Assembly (NCBI RefSeq): GCF_003491345.1 | Contig: NZ_CP025512.1 | Span: 248,001 to 312,000 of the forward strand | DNA from: Neorhizobium sp. SOG26 | GTDB taxonomy: Bacteria; Pseudomonadota; Alphaproteobacteria; Rhizobiales; Rhizobiaceae | DNA length: 64,000 bases | Reading direction: 5' to 3' | Shown: piece after piece, positions 46,009 to 55,044 of the stretch | How positions within the stretch are numbered: the stretch's first letter is position 1 | Layout of the letters: the number at the start of each line of letters is the position of its first letter | Notes under the pieces: model-generated | Told to the model about the DNA's origin: nothing | Seen by the model: only the letters and a program-made list of their open reading frames with translations | Database searches by the model: none | Position numbers and translations under genes: made by a program

Positions 46009-46044
46009 TTTTGGAATTGTTCAAAACTAGCTGACCCTCTATAT
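46009..46044 (+). promoter_or_regulatory. rirA promoter with an Irr-box-like element
   Basis: TTGTTC (46017-46022), 16 bases, CTATAT (46039-46044) form the promoter. TTTTGGAATTGTTCAAAA (46009-46026) is a near palindrome with core GAA-N3-TTC like the iron control element bound by Irr, and overlaps the -35. Confidence 0.5.
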
Positions 46045-46073
46045 AGAACCTCTACAAGGTTCGGGAGAACAGA

Positions 46074-46544
46074 ATGCGCCTGACGAAGCAGACCAATTAC
46101 GCCGTGCGGATGTTGATGTATTGCGCGGCCAATGACGGGCATCTCAGCCGCATTCCGGAAATTGCCAAGGCTTACGGCGTATCCGAACTCTTCCTGTTCA
46201 AGATTCTCCAGCCACTCACCAAGGCAGGTCTCGTTGAGACCGTGCGCGGCCGCAATGGCGGCGTCAAGCTTGGCCGTGCTGCCGAACGCATCACGCTGTT
46301 CGACGTGGTGAAGGTGACGGAGGACAGCTTCGCCATGGCGGAATGCTTCGAAGACGGCGCAGTGGAATGTCCGCTGGTTGATAGCTGCGGCCTGAACGCG
46401 GCGTTGCGCAAGGCGCTCGGCGCCTTCTTCGACGTGCTCGCGGAATACACGATCGACGATCTCGTCAAGGCCCGGCCGCAGATCAACTTCCTGCTGGGCC
46501 TCGATGACCTGCGCGCGCCGAAGATCGCAGCACCCGCCGCCTGA
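46074..46544 (+). CDS. rirA: Iron-responsive Rrf2-family regulator RirA
   Basis: Global repressor of iron uptake in rhizobia, using an oxygen-sensitive Fe-S cluster. The 156-residue protein has an Rrf2 winged helix (MRLTKQTNYAVRMLMYCAAN, GVSELFLFKILQPLTKAGLV) and the three cluster ligands Cys91, Cys99 and Cys105 in CFEDGAVECPLVDSC. Length and C-terminus LGLDDLRAPK match RirA rather than IscR or NsrR. It has its own promoter and is closed by a terminator at 46568-46594. Confidence 0.93.
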   Translation: MRLTKQTNYAVRMLMYCAANDGHLSRIPEIAKAYGVSELFLFKILQPLTKAGLVETVRGRNGGVKLGRAAERITLFDVVKVTEDSFAMAECFEDGAVECPLVDSCGLNAALRKALGAFFDVLAEYTIDDLVKARPQINFLLGLDDLRAPKIAAPAA

Positions 46545-46567
46545 GGCGCGCTACAATCCCTTTCCAC

Positions 46568-46594
46568 AGGCACTGCTTCGGCGGTGCCTTTTTT
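46568..46594 (+). terminator. Terminator of rirA
   Basis: AGGCACTGC and GCGGTGCCT (one T-G pair) around TTCG, followed by a run of six T. Confidence 0.85.
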
Positions 46595-46681
46595 GTTCCC
46601 GCTTGGTGTGAAGGTTGACCCGAATCTTCTTTTCAATAGAAGAAGCGGCATCCTGCCGGGTTTCTCCGGTCGTTTTTCCCA

Positions 46682-47734
46682 ATGCCCTTCGGACCTGCGC
46701 CCATGTCTCCTTCGGAACTGCGAGCTTTCGCGCTGACTGCTGCGATCGGCTTTGCAGGCGCCTTGCTGGCCATCCTGATTTCGTTCCCGGCGCCCTATCT
46801 CATCGGCCCCGCCATCGCCGTGACGCTCGCCTCCCTTGCCGGGCTCAGGCTCGCGGTGCCGCAGAACGTGCGCAACGTCTGCTTCGTGATCGTCGGCGTG
46901 TCCATGGGAACGACGGTGACGCCGGAAGTCATCGTCGCGGCGCGCACCTGGCCGATGAGCTTCGTGATGGTGCTGGTGACGATGACGGTGCTGCTGTTCA
47001 CCAGTTCGACGCTGCTGCAGCGCCTCTTTGGCTATGACCGCGTCACCTCGCTCCTGGCGTCCTCGCCGGGACATCTGAGCTATGTACTAAGCCTTGCGGC
47101 AGAAACGCGATGCGACGTGCGGACCGTCAGCATCGCGCAAAGCGTGCGGGTGCTGGCGCTGACGATCATTACCCCGATCATCGTTACGGTTCTGGATCTC
47201 GTCGACAGCGGCACGATCCTGGCGGTGCCGGTGATGAGCCTGCCGGTCTTGATCGGGTCGCTTGTCGCGGCCGTTGCGCTCGGCGCGTTATTCCTGCGCC
47301 TGCGGCTTCCCGCAGCACTTCTCCTCGGCGGTGTTTTCGTGTCGATCGCAACCCATGTCACCGGCTTTGCCAGCGGCGCGGTGCCGAACTGGCTGCTGAT
47401 CCCGACCTATGTCATCCTTGGCGCCTTGATCGGCACCCGCTTCAGCGGGGTCTCACTTGCCGAGGTAAAGAAGGCTGCGATTGCCGGTGCAGTCGCCACG
47501 GTCGCCGTGACCTTCATTGCTGTCGCAACGGCCTTTGGCGTGTCGCACATGCTCGATATTCCGCTCGATGCAGCGCTGATCGCCTTTGCACCGGGCGGAC
47601 TGGAGACCATGTCCGCCATGGCGGTGATGCTTGATGCCAATCCCACCTATGTCGGGGCGCACCATGTGCTGCGCCTGCTGTTCCTCTCGGCATTGATGCC
47701 GCTGGCGCTCGCAAGGGCGGTGCGCCAGCGTTGA
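46682..47734 (+). CDS. AbrB-family membrane protein
   Basis: Polytopic inner-membrane protein of 350 residues with about ten helices and an internal duplication: each half carries a glycine-rich PAP-xLIGP-type element (FPAPYLIGPAIAVTLASLAGLRL; later VPNWLLIPTYVILGALIGTRF in part), characteristic of the family annotated as ammonia-monooxygenase-like AbrB or YbjE-like. No ammonia oxidation is implied; its transport substrate is unknown. ATG 46682 or 46703 may start it. The upstream 90 bases hold CTTCTT/AAGAAG arms at 46626-46645. Confidence 0.8.
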   Translation: MPFGPAPMSPSELRAFALTAAIGFAGALLAILISFPAPYLIGPAIAVTLASLAGLRLAVPQNVRNVCFVIVGVSMGTTVTPEVIVAARTWPMSFVMVLVTMTVLLFTSSTLLQRLFGYDRVTSLLASSPGHLSYVLSLAAETRCDVRTVSIAQSVRVLALTIITPIIVTVLDLVDSGTILAVPVMSLPVLIGSLVAAVALGALFLRLRLPAALLLGGVFVSIATHVTGFASGAVPNWLLIPTYVILGALIGTRFSGVSLAEVKKAAIAGAVATVAVTFIAVATAFGVSHMLDIPLDAALIAFAPGGLETMSAMAVMLDANPTYVGAHHVLRLLFLSALMPLALARAVRQR

Positions 47735-47737
47735 TCG

Positions 47738-48970
47738 TCAGTTGACCAGTCGGACAGCCTTGATCTCGGATGTCCCGCCGATACCCTCATAAGGTTCGAT
47801 CTGCCACTGCGACGAGTTCATGATGATCGTGTTGACCACCAACGAGATCTTGCTCTCCTGGTTGGTCTTCGAGTTGTAGACCACATCGCGGTTCGGCAGG
47901 TAAATCACGCCGCTCAGGTTCTCGCCCAGGGAGCCGTTGAAGATATACTGCTGCTTGCGCGCATTGTTGGCCGGGTCGCTCGTCTTCTCGAACATCAGGA
48001 TGCCCTTGTAGACACCCTTCGTCGGCGCGCTGGCGGTAAAGCTGAGCCCGCCATTGGCGCGGATTTCGCTGTCGGTATCCGGGAAATAGAAGGTGACGCC
48101 TTCGGCAATCACCGTCGTGCCGGTATTGAGGATCATCCGCCCCTTGATGATGTGGAGCCCGGGCTTGAAGGTGATGACCGGCGTGCCGTGGAAGGTCGTG
48201 CCGCAATGGACGCCGGGCGCAAGTTCCACGACGGGCTCGTTTCTCACGCCGCTGCTCGTGCAGGTCGCGGACACGGCGGGTTCGGGGATCTTGCCGGCGT
48301 ATGGGTCAGGCGAGATGTTGCAGCCTGTCTTCAGGTTGCTCAGCGTGCCGCCGTTCTTGAGGTAGTTTGTGCCAGCGACGCAGAAGTCGGCGGTGGCAAT
48401 CGTCGCGCCGCTGTTCATGGTGAAGGCGGGGTTTTGCGTTGAGGCGACCTCGACGGCGCATTTCTTGGATTTGACGTTGGCGCCCGTGTTGATGAGGACC
48501 GCCGTAGGCTGGTTGCCGAGCACGCGGATGCAGGTGTCGGAGAACTGCTCCGCCTTGACCGCAATGGCCGTCGACCGCACCTTGATGTCCATGCTCTTGA
48601 TGCCGACGACCGACAGGAACCTGGTGTCCACCTTGCTGGCCAGGATGCCCGTCAGGCTGCCGTCTGGATTGGCCGTCACGATCAATGCGCTCTGCAGGTC
48701 GGTATCGCTGCTGACGGCGTTCGCCAGGAAGCGTTCTGCTTCATCACGCTGGCTTGCTGGGTCAGGCTTGGACACGGCGCTCAAGATCGCGGCATCAAGC
48801 GTGTCCTGGAGCCGGGTCCGTTCCAGTGAGGCGTCGACATAATCGATCGCGCCGCCGGCAGCAGCAACGAGTGGCACGAGGAGCAGCGCGGTCGTCAGGG
48901 CGAAATTGCCTCCGCGATCGCCAGCCAGGTGGCGGAGTTGATGCGATATCTTGCGGCGGAACCGATGCAT
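47738..48970 (-). CDS. TadG-like pilus assembly/secreted protein
   Basis: Protein of 410 residues with the TadE/TadG N-terminus: basic HRFRRKISHQLRHLAGDRGGN, then a hydrophobic helix FALTTALLLVPLVAAAGGAIDY (in part, about 22-43) and LERTRLQDTLDAAILSA, which matches the Flp pilus-assembly TadG-N domain. The remainder is a Gly/Thr/Asn-rich, beta-strand-dominated region with paired cysteines (CIRVLGN, KCAVEV, FCVAG, GCNISP, ATCTSS, HCGTTF), as in exported parallel-beta proteins. No tad genes are adjacent. The start ATG has no strong ribosome site. Confidence 0.75.
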   Translation of the reverse strand: MHRFRRKISHQLRHLAGDRGGNFALTTALLLVPLVAAAGGAIDYVDASLERTRLQDTLDAAILSAVSKPDPASQRDEAERFLANAVSSDTDLQSALIVTANPDGSLTGILASKVDTRFLSVVGIKSMDIKVRSTAIAVKAEQFSDTCIRVLGNQPTAVLINTGANVKSKKCAVEVASTQNPAFTMNSGATIATADFCVAGTNYLKNGGTLSNLKTGCNISPDPYAGKIPEPAVSATCTSSGVRNEPVVELAPGVHCGTTFHGTPVITFKPGLHIIKGRMILNTGTTVIAEGVTFYFPDTDSEIRANGGLSFTASAPTKGVYKGILMFEKTSDPANNARKQQYIFNGSLGENLSGVIYLPNRDVVYNSKTNQESKISLVVNTIIMNSSQWQIEPYEGIGGTSEIKAVRLVN

Positions 48971-49139
48971 ATTTATACGCCCCGTCAGTAGTTATGAAAA
49001 ATCGGATTGGTTAAGCTCGCTCCGATTTAACCCGCACCTTCTTAAACCTTCGGGTAAGAAAATTGGAAAATCTGAGGTTAACTCAGGTTTCGAATCTGAA
49101 GCCCGGCCGCAGTCGGTGTCCTTCTGGGAGTACCAATAG

Positions 49140-49685
49140 ATGTTGAAGCCTGAAGCTCGGTCTCCGCTTGCGGTTGTGGTCATGGGTGTGAGCGGGTCTG
49201 GCAAGACCTCCGTCGCCGAACGCCTGGCGCAACGGCTCGGCTGCCAGTTCATCGAAGGCGACCGCCTGCATCCGGCCATGAATGTCGAGAAGATGGCCCG
49301 CGGCATCCCGCTGACGGATGACGATCGCTGGCCCTGGCTCGATCTCGTCGGAGCCGAGCTTGCTGCCGCCACACAGCGCGGCGAAAGCGTGGTGGTGACC
49401 TGCTCGGCCCTGAAGAAGATCTACCGCGACCGGCTCCGTCAGGAGAGCCAGGGGCCACTTCATTTCGTCTTCCTGACCGGCGATCCGGAACTCCTGGAAC
49501 AGCGCATGGGCGCCCGCAAGGGCCACTTCATGCCAACCTCCCTGCTGCAGAGCCAACTCGCGACGCTGGAAGACCCTCGCGGGGAAGCCGGTGTTGTTGC
49601 TGTAGACATCGACGCCGATCTCGAAACCATCGTCGATGACGCGATGCAGAAGCTCGAAGCCCTGCCCACCACTCCTGGCGAATAA
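49140..49685 (+). CDS. gntK: Gluconokinase
   Basis: ATP-dependent phosphorylation of gluconate to 6-phosphogluconate, which then enters the Entner-Doudoroff route encoded at 16374-20466. The 181-residue protein has Walker A GVSGSGKTSV at 16-25, the family motif FIEGDRLHPAMNVEKMARGIPLTDDDRWPWL (in part), CSALKKIYRDRLR and GHFMPTSLLQSQLATLE. Length and motifs are those of the thermoresistant GntK type. No transporter gene is adjacent; the downstream TetR gene is 142 bases away. Confidence 0.94.
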   Translation: MLKPEARSPLAVVVMGVSGSGKTSVAERLAQRLGCQFIEGDRLHPAMNVEKMARGIPLTDDDRWPWLDLVGAELAAATQRGESVVVTCSALKKIYRDRLRQESQGPLHFVFLTGDPELLEQRMGARKGHFMPTSLLQSQLATLEDPRGEAGVVAVDIDADLETIVDDAMQKLEALPTTPGE

Positions 49686-49827
49686 AAAATCTCATCCCCG
49701 AGTGATCCGGGAGGCGTCCTCCATCGTATGAACCGAAATTTTTGCGCTCTGAGTGGCTTGCCCGGAGGAGGGAACCGGCTCGAGGCGCGAAATTGTCGGC
49801 AGGTGTTTGTGAGGAGACGGTGTACGC

Positions 49828-50484
49828 ATGCCAGATTCGACGGGTGGCCAGGGGAGCAATTCGCTTCGCCGGGTGCCGAAACAGGAGCGAAGTCGCGACC
49901 GGATCGACGAGATCCTGAAGGTTTCGATGGAACTGATCGGGCGCAAGGGTATCGACGCGGTGACGATGAAGGAGATCGCCGCGCTATCGGGCGGGCCGAT
50001 CGCTTCCGTCTACCAGTACTTCCCGAACAAGTCGGCGATCATCGGCACGCTTTATGAGCGTTACGCCGATGAAGTCCGCTCTTTTGTCTTCGACCACATC
50101 AAGGGGATTGAAAGCGCGTCCGATGCCGTGGATGCGACCACCGGCCTGTTCGACCTCTACTACAACCAGATGCGCGAAAGGCCTTCGACGCAGGACCTTT
50201 TGAACGCAATCCAGGCCGATAAGCGCCTGTCCGACCGCGATATCAACGAGACACGCGTCCAGGCGGAAATGTTCTATGACGCCACCTTCCAGTTCGTGGA
50301 TGAGGCGCGGCGGCAGGATTATCGCGAAACGCTGCTGGTGATGTTCCACATGGCGGGGTCGACGCTTCGGCTCGCGCTGATGGTGCCGCAGGCCGAAGCC
50401 GAGCAACTGGTGAAGCAGTTTAAATCAATCACGCGTGCCCAGGCGACTTACTACCTGAAGGGTAGTTTCCCCACCGAGCTTTAA
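49828..50484 (+). CDS. TetR-family transcriptional regulator
   Basis: Protein of 218 residues with N-terminal helix-turn-helix (RDRIDEILKVSMELIGRKGI, TMKEIAALSGGPIASVYQYF, about residues 20-65) and a C-terminal ligand domain that is helical and not assignable. ATG 49828 has GTGAGGAGACGG upstream. The opposing DadA-like gene converges on it; a 12-pair stem-loop lies between them. Target unknown; it could act on its own gene or on gntK. Confidence 0.87.
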   Translation: MPDSTGGQGSNSLRRVPKQERSRDRIDEILKVSMELIGRKGIDAVTMKEIAALSGGPIASVYQYFPNKSAIIGTLYERYADEVRSFVFDHIKGIESASDAVDATTGLFDLYYNQMRERPSTQDLLNAIQADKRLSDRDINETRVQAEMFYDATFQFVDEARRQDYRETLLVMFHMAGSTLRLALMVPQAEAEQLVKQFKSITRAQATYYLKGSFPTEL

Positions 50485-50495
50485 CGATCATCCTC

Positions 50496-50525
50496 AGCCG
50501 AGCTTCGTCGTGTCGAGGCTCGGCT
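50496..50525. other. Twelve-pair stem-loop between converging genes, probable transcription end
   Basis: AGCCGAGCTTCG (50496-50507) pairs with CGAGGCTCGGCT (50514-50525), one T-G pair, loop TCGTGT. T-runs are poor on both strands, so efficiency as a terminator is uncertain. Confidence 0.5.
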
Positions 50526-50541
50526 AAGGTCTATCTCTTCG

Positions 50542-51789
50542 TTATGCGCCGAAACGCTCCGGCCGGTAGGACGAGATGTCGACCAGCGTCTTCTCGCCGA
50601 CGATGGCTTCCGCAATCACCTGGCCGGTGACCGGTCCAAGCGTCAGCCCGTGATGCGCGTGCCCGAAGGCGAACCAGAGACCGTCATGGCGCGGCGCCTT
50701 GCCGATCACCGGCATCATGTCCGGCGTGCAGGGGCGGGCGCCCATCCAGGGCTCCTTGTCGAGACGCTCGGCGAGCGGGAAGATGGAGCGGGCCACGGCT
50801 TCCGCGCGCTCAAGCTGCACGGGGGTCTTCGGCGCGTCACGGCGGGCGAACTCCGCGCCGGTTGTCAGGCGGATGCCCTGGTTCATCGGCGCAAGGAAGT
50901 AGCCACGCTCGGCATCCATGGTCCAGCCGTTGAGCTTCGCGTTGCCCTTCGTGCCATAGTGCATGTGATAGCCGCGTTTGACGCCCACGAGGAAGTTGTA
51001 GCCGAGCGGCTTGGTGACCGTGTCCGACCACGGTCCAAGCGCCACGACGACGTCTTTGGCCTCGACTGTTCCGTTGCCGGCAACCACGCGCCAGCCCGTG
51101 GCCGTCTTGGAAAGGCTCTTGGCATCACCCTTCAATACGCGGCCGCCGAGCTTTTCGAAGAGGGCGACATAGGCCCGCGTCAACGCCAGCGGATCCTTGA
51201 CCGACCACGGATCTTCCCAGCGAAGCCCGCCCACGAGATCCGTCGAAAGATGTGGTTCCTGTTGGGCAAGTTCCGCCGGCGTCAGGCGCTTGAAGGCAAC
51301 GCCATATTCGCTGGCAAGGCGTTCGGCTTCCTTGAATTCGCTGTCGCGCTTGCCGTTGGTGCGGAAGACTTCCGTCCAGCCGTTCTTGACGATGAGGTCC
51401 TGCGCGCCGGCTTCCTCGATCAGCTCGTTGTGGGTTGAGATCGAATGTTCGATGAGCGGTGCATAAGCCCGTGCGATCAGCTGGTGGCGGGAAAGGTTCG
51501 AGTGCCACCAATACTTGGCCAGGAAGGAAGAAACGGACGGAATCGCCCGCCAGTGGAAATGCGCATCAATGCGGTTGTTGAGCGCGTAGCGCAGGATAAG
51601 CCCGAACTGCTGCGGGAACCCGTAAGGGACGACGCCTTCGCGCTGGATCAGGCCGGCATTGCCATACGACGTTTCGAGCCCCGGGTCCTTCCTGTCCACC
51701 AGAACAACTGACTTGCCGCGCCGCGCTAGTTGTAGTGCCGTTGAAACTCCAACGATTCCGGCTCCCAACACGATTGCATCCGCTGCCAT
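50542..51789 (-). CDS. FAD-dependent D-amino-acid dehydrogenase-like protein
   Basis: DAO-type flavoprotein of 415 residues, with AIVLGAGIVGVSTALQLARRGKSVVLVD at the N-terminus (in part, residues 5-32) and GARPCTPDMMPVIGKAPRHDGLWFAFGHAHHGLTLGP (in part) near the C-terminus, the DadA pattern. It likely transfers electrons from D-amino acids to quinones. Exact substrate not determined. No DadX racemase is adjacent. ATG 51789 has GGAAAGAGGATC upstream. Confidence 0.85.
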   Translation of the reverse strand: MAADAIVLGAGIVGVSTALQLARRGKSVVLVDRKDPGLETSYGNAGLIQREGVVPYGFPQQFGLILRYALNNRIDAHFHWRAIPSVSSFLAKYWWHSNLSRHQLIARAYAPLIEHSISTHNELIEEAGAQDLIVKNGWTEVFRTNGKRDSEFKEAERLASEYGVAFKRLTPAELAQQEPHLSTDLVGGLRWEDPWSVKDPLALTRAYVALFEKLGGRVLKGDAKSLSKTATGWRVVAGNGTVEAKDVVVALGPWSDTVTKPLGYNFLVGVKRGYHMHYGTKGNAKLNGWTMDAERGYFLAPMNQGIRLTTGAEFARRDAPKTPVQLERAEAVARSIFPLAERLDKEPWMGARPCTPDMMPVIGKAPRHDGLWFAFGHAHHGLTLGPVTGQVIAEAIVGEKTLVDISSYRPERFGA

Positions 51790-51953
51790 GATCCTCTTTC
51801 CATTCCAACTCGTTAGCTGGAGGTGACCATGCCGCCGCCAATGCGGCGGCGCAAACGAAAAATGCAGTCTCGCCGGATTATCAGCAGGTCATTGAGGCGG
51901 CTGTGCAACGGATGCGAGGCCACGGTGAGGATCCCGCGGCCTCGCATCCGAGA

Positions 51954-52709
51954 TCAGATGACCTGGCCGCCCGAGACTTCGATGCGCTGTGCGGTGATCC
52001 AGCGGTTTTCGGGGCCAAGCAGGCCTGCAACGACCGGCCCGATATCATCAGGAACACCGACACGCCCCAGCGCAGTCATTGCTGCGAACTGCTTGTTGAG
52101 GTCCGGCATGTCTCGCACTGCTCCACCCAGGAAGTCGGTTTCAATGGCGCCGGGTGCGACCACGTTGGCGGTGATCCCACGTGATGCAAGTTCCTTGGCC
52201 ATATAGACGGTGAGGACCTCGATCGCTCCCTTGGCGGCGGAATAGGCCGAAAAGCCGGCAGCCGAAATCCGCGTGAGGCCGGAGGAGAAGTTGATGATGC
52301 GGCCGCCATCCTTCAGCAGCGGCAGCAACGCCTGCGTCAGGAAGAACACGCCCTTCACATGCGTATCGAACAGGGCGTCGAACTGCGCTTCCGTTGTTTC
52401 CGCAAAGCTTGCCATGTCGCCATGCCCGGCATTGTTGACCAGGTGGTCGAATGACTCCCGCTGCCAGGTGGCGGCCAGCGCCTCGCTGATCTTGGTGGCG
52501 AAGTCCTTGAAGGACGAGATGTCTGTAACATCAAGCTGAATGGCGATGGCCTTGCGACCGAGTGCTTCGATCTCGGCCACAACGTCTTTTGCCTGATCTT
52601 CGCCGCTGCGATAGGTGATGATGACGTCACCACCGCGACGAGCGATGCTGATGGCGGTGTTGCGGCCAAGCCCGCGGCTGCCACCCGTGACGATCGATAC
52701 TGTGCTCAT
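51954..52709 (-). CDS. SDR-family oxidoreductase
   Basis: Classical short-chain dehydrogenase of 251 residues: cofactor motif TGGSRGLG (8-15), NNAG (92-95), catalytic Ser142/143, Tyr156 and Lys160 in YSAAK. Arg34 in YRSGED after the second strand suggests preference for NADP. C-terminus IEVSGGQVI is typical. Substrate unknown. ATG 52709 has AAGGAGAGCC. It is divergent from an AraC gene, probably its regulator. Confidence 0.88.
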   Translation of the reverse strand: MSTVSIVTGGSRGLGRNTAISIARRGGDVIITYRSGEDQAKDVVAEIEALGRKAIAIQLDVTDISSFKDFATKISEALAATWQRESFDHLVNNAGHGDMASFAETTEAQFDALFDTHVKGVFFLTQALLPLLKDGGRIINFSSGLTRISAAGFSAYSAAKGAIEVLTVYMAKELASRGITANVVAPGAIETDFLGGAVRDMPDLNKQFAAMTALGRVGVPDDIGPVVAGLLGPENRWITAQRIEVSGGQVI

Positions 52710-52895
52710 GTGGGCTCTCCTTCGAGGTTTGGAGGGAGGTATCGGCCTCCCGTCTGGAATGGCCGTTTATCCTCCATCTCGTTGGGCACCGGTTGCTTGA
52801 AGCGCTTGCCGTTTTGCCTGATCCTCCAAGGTGACTTGCCGGGTAGCCGGTTCGGCAGTTTAATCACTCTCTCTGTTGCACCGACAGGAGCCGCC

Positions 52896-53789
52896 ATGAG
52901 CAACACCTTGCTGGACTGCGTCCGCCGCTTTGCTGATGCCAATGCCGATGCGTTCGGCGTTGCCCGTACGCCCATACCCGGCCTGTTTGCCATGCGCGCC
53001 ACGGCTCCGAGCGAGTTGCAATACGCCATCTCCAAGCCGCTTGTGGCGCTCGTCCTGCAAGGAGCGAAGCGGGTAACGATGGGGAGCGAGACCTTCGACT
53101 TCGGCGCAGGGGAGTCGCTGCTGATTGCCGCGGATGTCCCTAATGTGAGCCAGATCACCCGCGCCACCGCGGGCGAGCCATTTTACTCCCTGGTGCTCGA
53201 CATCGATCCGTTGGTGACGCAGTCGCTGGTGATGGAGATCGGCGTGGCGCAAACTGGAACGGGCGCGCCGATCCGCATCGATCCCACCGAAGCGGAGGTT
53301 GCCGACGCGGCGCTGCGCCTGATGCGGCTGCTCGACCGGCCGGCGTCAATCCCGGTGTTGCAGGACCAACTGATCCGGGAGATGCATTATTGGCTGCTGA
53401 CTGGCCGCCATGGCGCCGGCATTCGAAACCTTGGCTTTGCCGATAGCCATGCGAACCGGATCGCGCGGGCGGTGGCGGTGATCCGTGCCGAATATGCCAA
53501 GACGCTTCCCGTCGAGCGTCTGGCTGTCGTGGCGGGCATGAGCCCGTCATCCTTCCACCAGCATTTCAGGGCGGTGACGTCTCTTTCGCCGCTGCAGTTC
53601 CAGAAGCAGCTTCGCCTCATCGAAGCGCGGCGGATGATGATCTCCGAAGGTGCGGCCATCAGCAATGCCGCCTATGCGGTCGGCTATGAGAGCATTCCTC
53701 AGTTCACCCGCGAATATGGGCGCTTGTTCGGGACCACGCCGGCGAGGGATATTCGCGAAAGCAGCGGCAAGGCGCAGGTCGCCGCCTGA
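52896..53789 (+). CDS. AraC-family regulator divergent from the SDR gene
   Basis: Protein of 297 residues with an AraC_N cupin-like domain (LVALVLQGAKRVTMGSETFDFGAGESLL in part, about 45-72) and a C-terminal double helix-turn-helix (LPVERLAVVAGMSPSSFHQHFRAVTSLSPLQFQKQLRL in part; AAYAVGYESIPQFTREYGRLFG). ATG 52896 has ACAGGAG; 62 earlier in-frame codons lie in the promoter region. Such regulators usually control the neighbouring oxidoreductase. Confidence 0.87.
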   Translation: MSNTLLDCVRRFADANADAFGVARTPIPGLFAMRATAPSELQYAISKPLVALVLQGAKRVTMGSETFDFGAGESLLIAADVPNVSQITRATAGEPFYSLVLDIDPLVTQSLVMEIGVAQTGTGAPIRIDPTEAEVADAALRLMRLLDRPASIPVLQDQLIREMHYWLLTGRHGAGIRNLGFADSHANRIARAVAVIRAEYAKTLPVERLAVVAGMSPSSFHQHFRAVTSLSPLQFQKQLRLIEARRMMISEGAAISNAAYAVGYESIPQFTREYGRLFGTTPARDIRESSGKAQVAA

Positions 53790-53875
53790 TCGATCACCCT
53801 GTCGTGCCGGAACTTCGCGTGCCGTCGAAGGTTGGCGAACCAAATCGACCTGGAGATGCAGACCGGGAGGCGCAG

Positions 53876-54046
53876 ATGGAACGAGACGACCAGCCAAAAC
53901 ATCAGGACAAGACCAACGAGGCACCGGCGCCGCGCGGCAAGCCGAAGTTTGGCGCCTTGAGCATGTTCGGCCTCGCTTGTGTCGGCGCGGCCTTCGTAGG
54001 GCTGTTCATTTTCTTTGTCGTTTATGGCGCCGTGGCAAGCAAATAA
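53876..54046 (+). CDS. Small single-pass membrane protein (56 residues)
   Basis: Hydrophilic, charged N-terminal half (MERDDQPKHQDKTNEAPAPR) and one C-terminal hydrophobic helix (MFGLACVGAAFVGLFIFFVV). The ATG at 53876 has GGGAGG eight bases upstream. It follows the AraC gene by 86 bases and converges on the DeoR gene nine bases away. Function unknown. Confidence 0.6.
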   Translation: MERDDQPKHQDKTNEAPAPRGKPKFGALSMFGLACVGAAFVGLFIFFVVYGAVASK

Positions 54047-54054
54047 GTCGCGCT

Positions 54055-54816
54055 TCAGGTTCGGGTGCTGCTGATCTGGACGCCGATTGCGCGCAGGGGC
54101 GCGAGCAGGTCTTCCGGGCACTTTCGGCTGACGAGAAGCGTATCCACCTTATCGAAGCCGACGACACTATAGGCGGAGACGGCGCCTAGCTTTTCCCGTG
54201 ATGCCAGCACGACCGTCTCGGCGGCCTGCCGGCAAATGGCGCGCTTCACTGCCGCTTCTTCCCGGTTACCCGTCGTCAGCCCGTGTTCGGCATGAATGCC
54301 AGTGACGCCCATGAAATAGATGTCCGAGCGGATATGCGAGAGGTTCTCGATTGCAACCGCGCCGACCGCAACGTTGGAATGTCTGTAGATGCGCCCGCCG
54401 ATCACTTCCACCTCCACCTCCGGGTGGTCGAGAAGCGCGGTGGCGACATCAGGGCTATGGGTCACCACGGTCACGCGCAGGTCCTTCGGCAGTGCGCGGG
54501 CGAGCTTGACGGTCGTGGTGCCGCCATCAAGGAAGATGATCTGCCCTGCCTGCACCATGCCGGCGGCAAGCTTTGCGATCTCCGTCTTCTCGTCCGCTGA
54601 TACGCTCCGGCGCGCCTGCAGGTCTCCCAGGGCTTTGGACGAGGGAAGGGCGCCGCCATGGACCCGCTGCAACAGGCCTTCGCTTGCAAGCTCTCGGAGG
54701 TCACGCCGTATGGTATCCTCGGAAACGCCGAGTGCCGTGCTGAACTCCTTGGCGATGATCCGGCCATTCTTGCTCAACGCATCGAGAAGCAACGCCTTGC
54801 GTTCGGTGGTGAGCAT
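54055..54816 (-). CDS. DeoR/GlpR-family transcriptional regulator
   Basis: Repressor of 253 residues with DeoR winged helix (ERKALLLDALSKNGRIIAKE, LGVSEDTIRRDLRELASEG, about 5-55) and sugar-phosphate-sensing DeoRC domain with IFLDGGTTTVKLARAL, GLTTGNREEAAVKRA and SREKLG. The ATG at 54816 has AGAAGGAAG upstream; 18 earlier codons are not needed. Divergent from the hybrid kinase gene. The effector is likely a sugar phosphate; the polyol transporter operon downstream is one possible target. Confidence 0.88.
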   Translation of the reverse strand: MLTTERKALLLDALSKNGRIIAKEFSTALGVSEDTIRRDLRELASEGLLQRVHGGALPSSKALGDLQARRSVSADEKTEIAKLAAGMVQAGQIIFLDGGTTTVKLARALPKDLRVTVVTHSPDVATALLDHPEVEVEVIGGRIYRHSNVAVGAVAIENLSHIRSDIYFMGVTGIHAEHGLTTGNREEAAVKRAICRQAAETVVLASREKLGAVSAYSVVGFDKVDTLLVSRKCPEDLLAPLRAIGVQISSTRT

Positions 54817-55044
54817 GGATCTTCCTTCTGTCGGTCTGCTGTAGATTGCACGAAGAGCGCGATGATCCAAGATCGTGCAACAGGCTTACCGGCAAGAAAA
54901 AACGAGATGTTCCTGGTAGTTTAACCAAGATCGGTTTCTTTCTCTAAAAGAAGTTCACCATGCGACGGTAATGCAGCTTCCGTGCCTCGACATGGTCGGT
55001 TCATCGCCCTATCTAACGCGCGCTCTCTAGAACGCAGGGGTCAC

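Noticed and set aside
49072..49086. CTGAG/CTCAG repeat before gluconokinase
   Set aside because: Only five-base arms; no further copies and no sensible promoter position.
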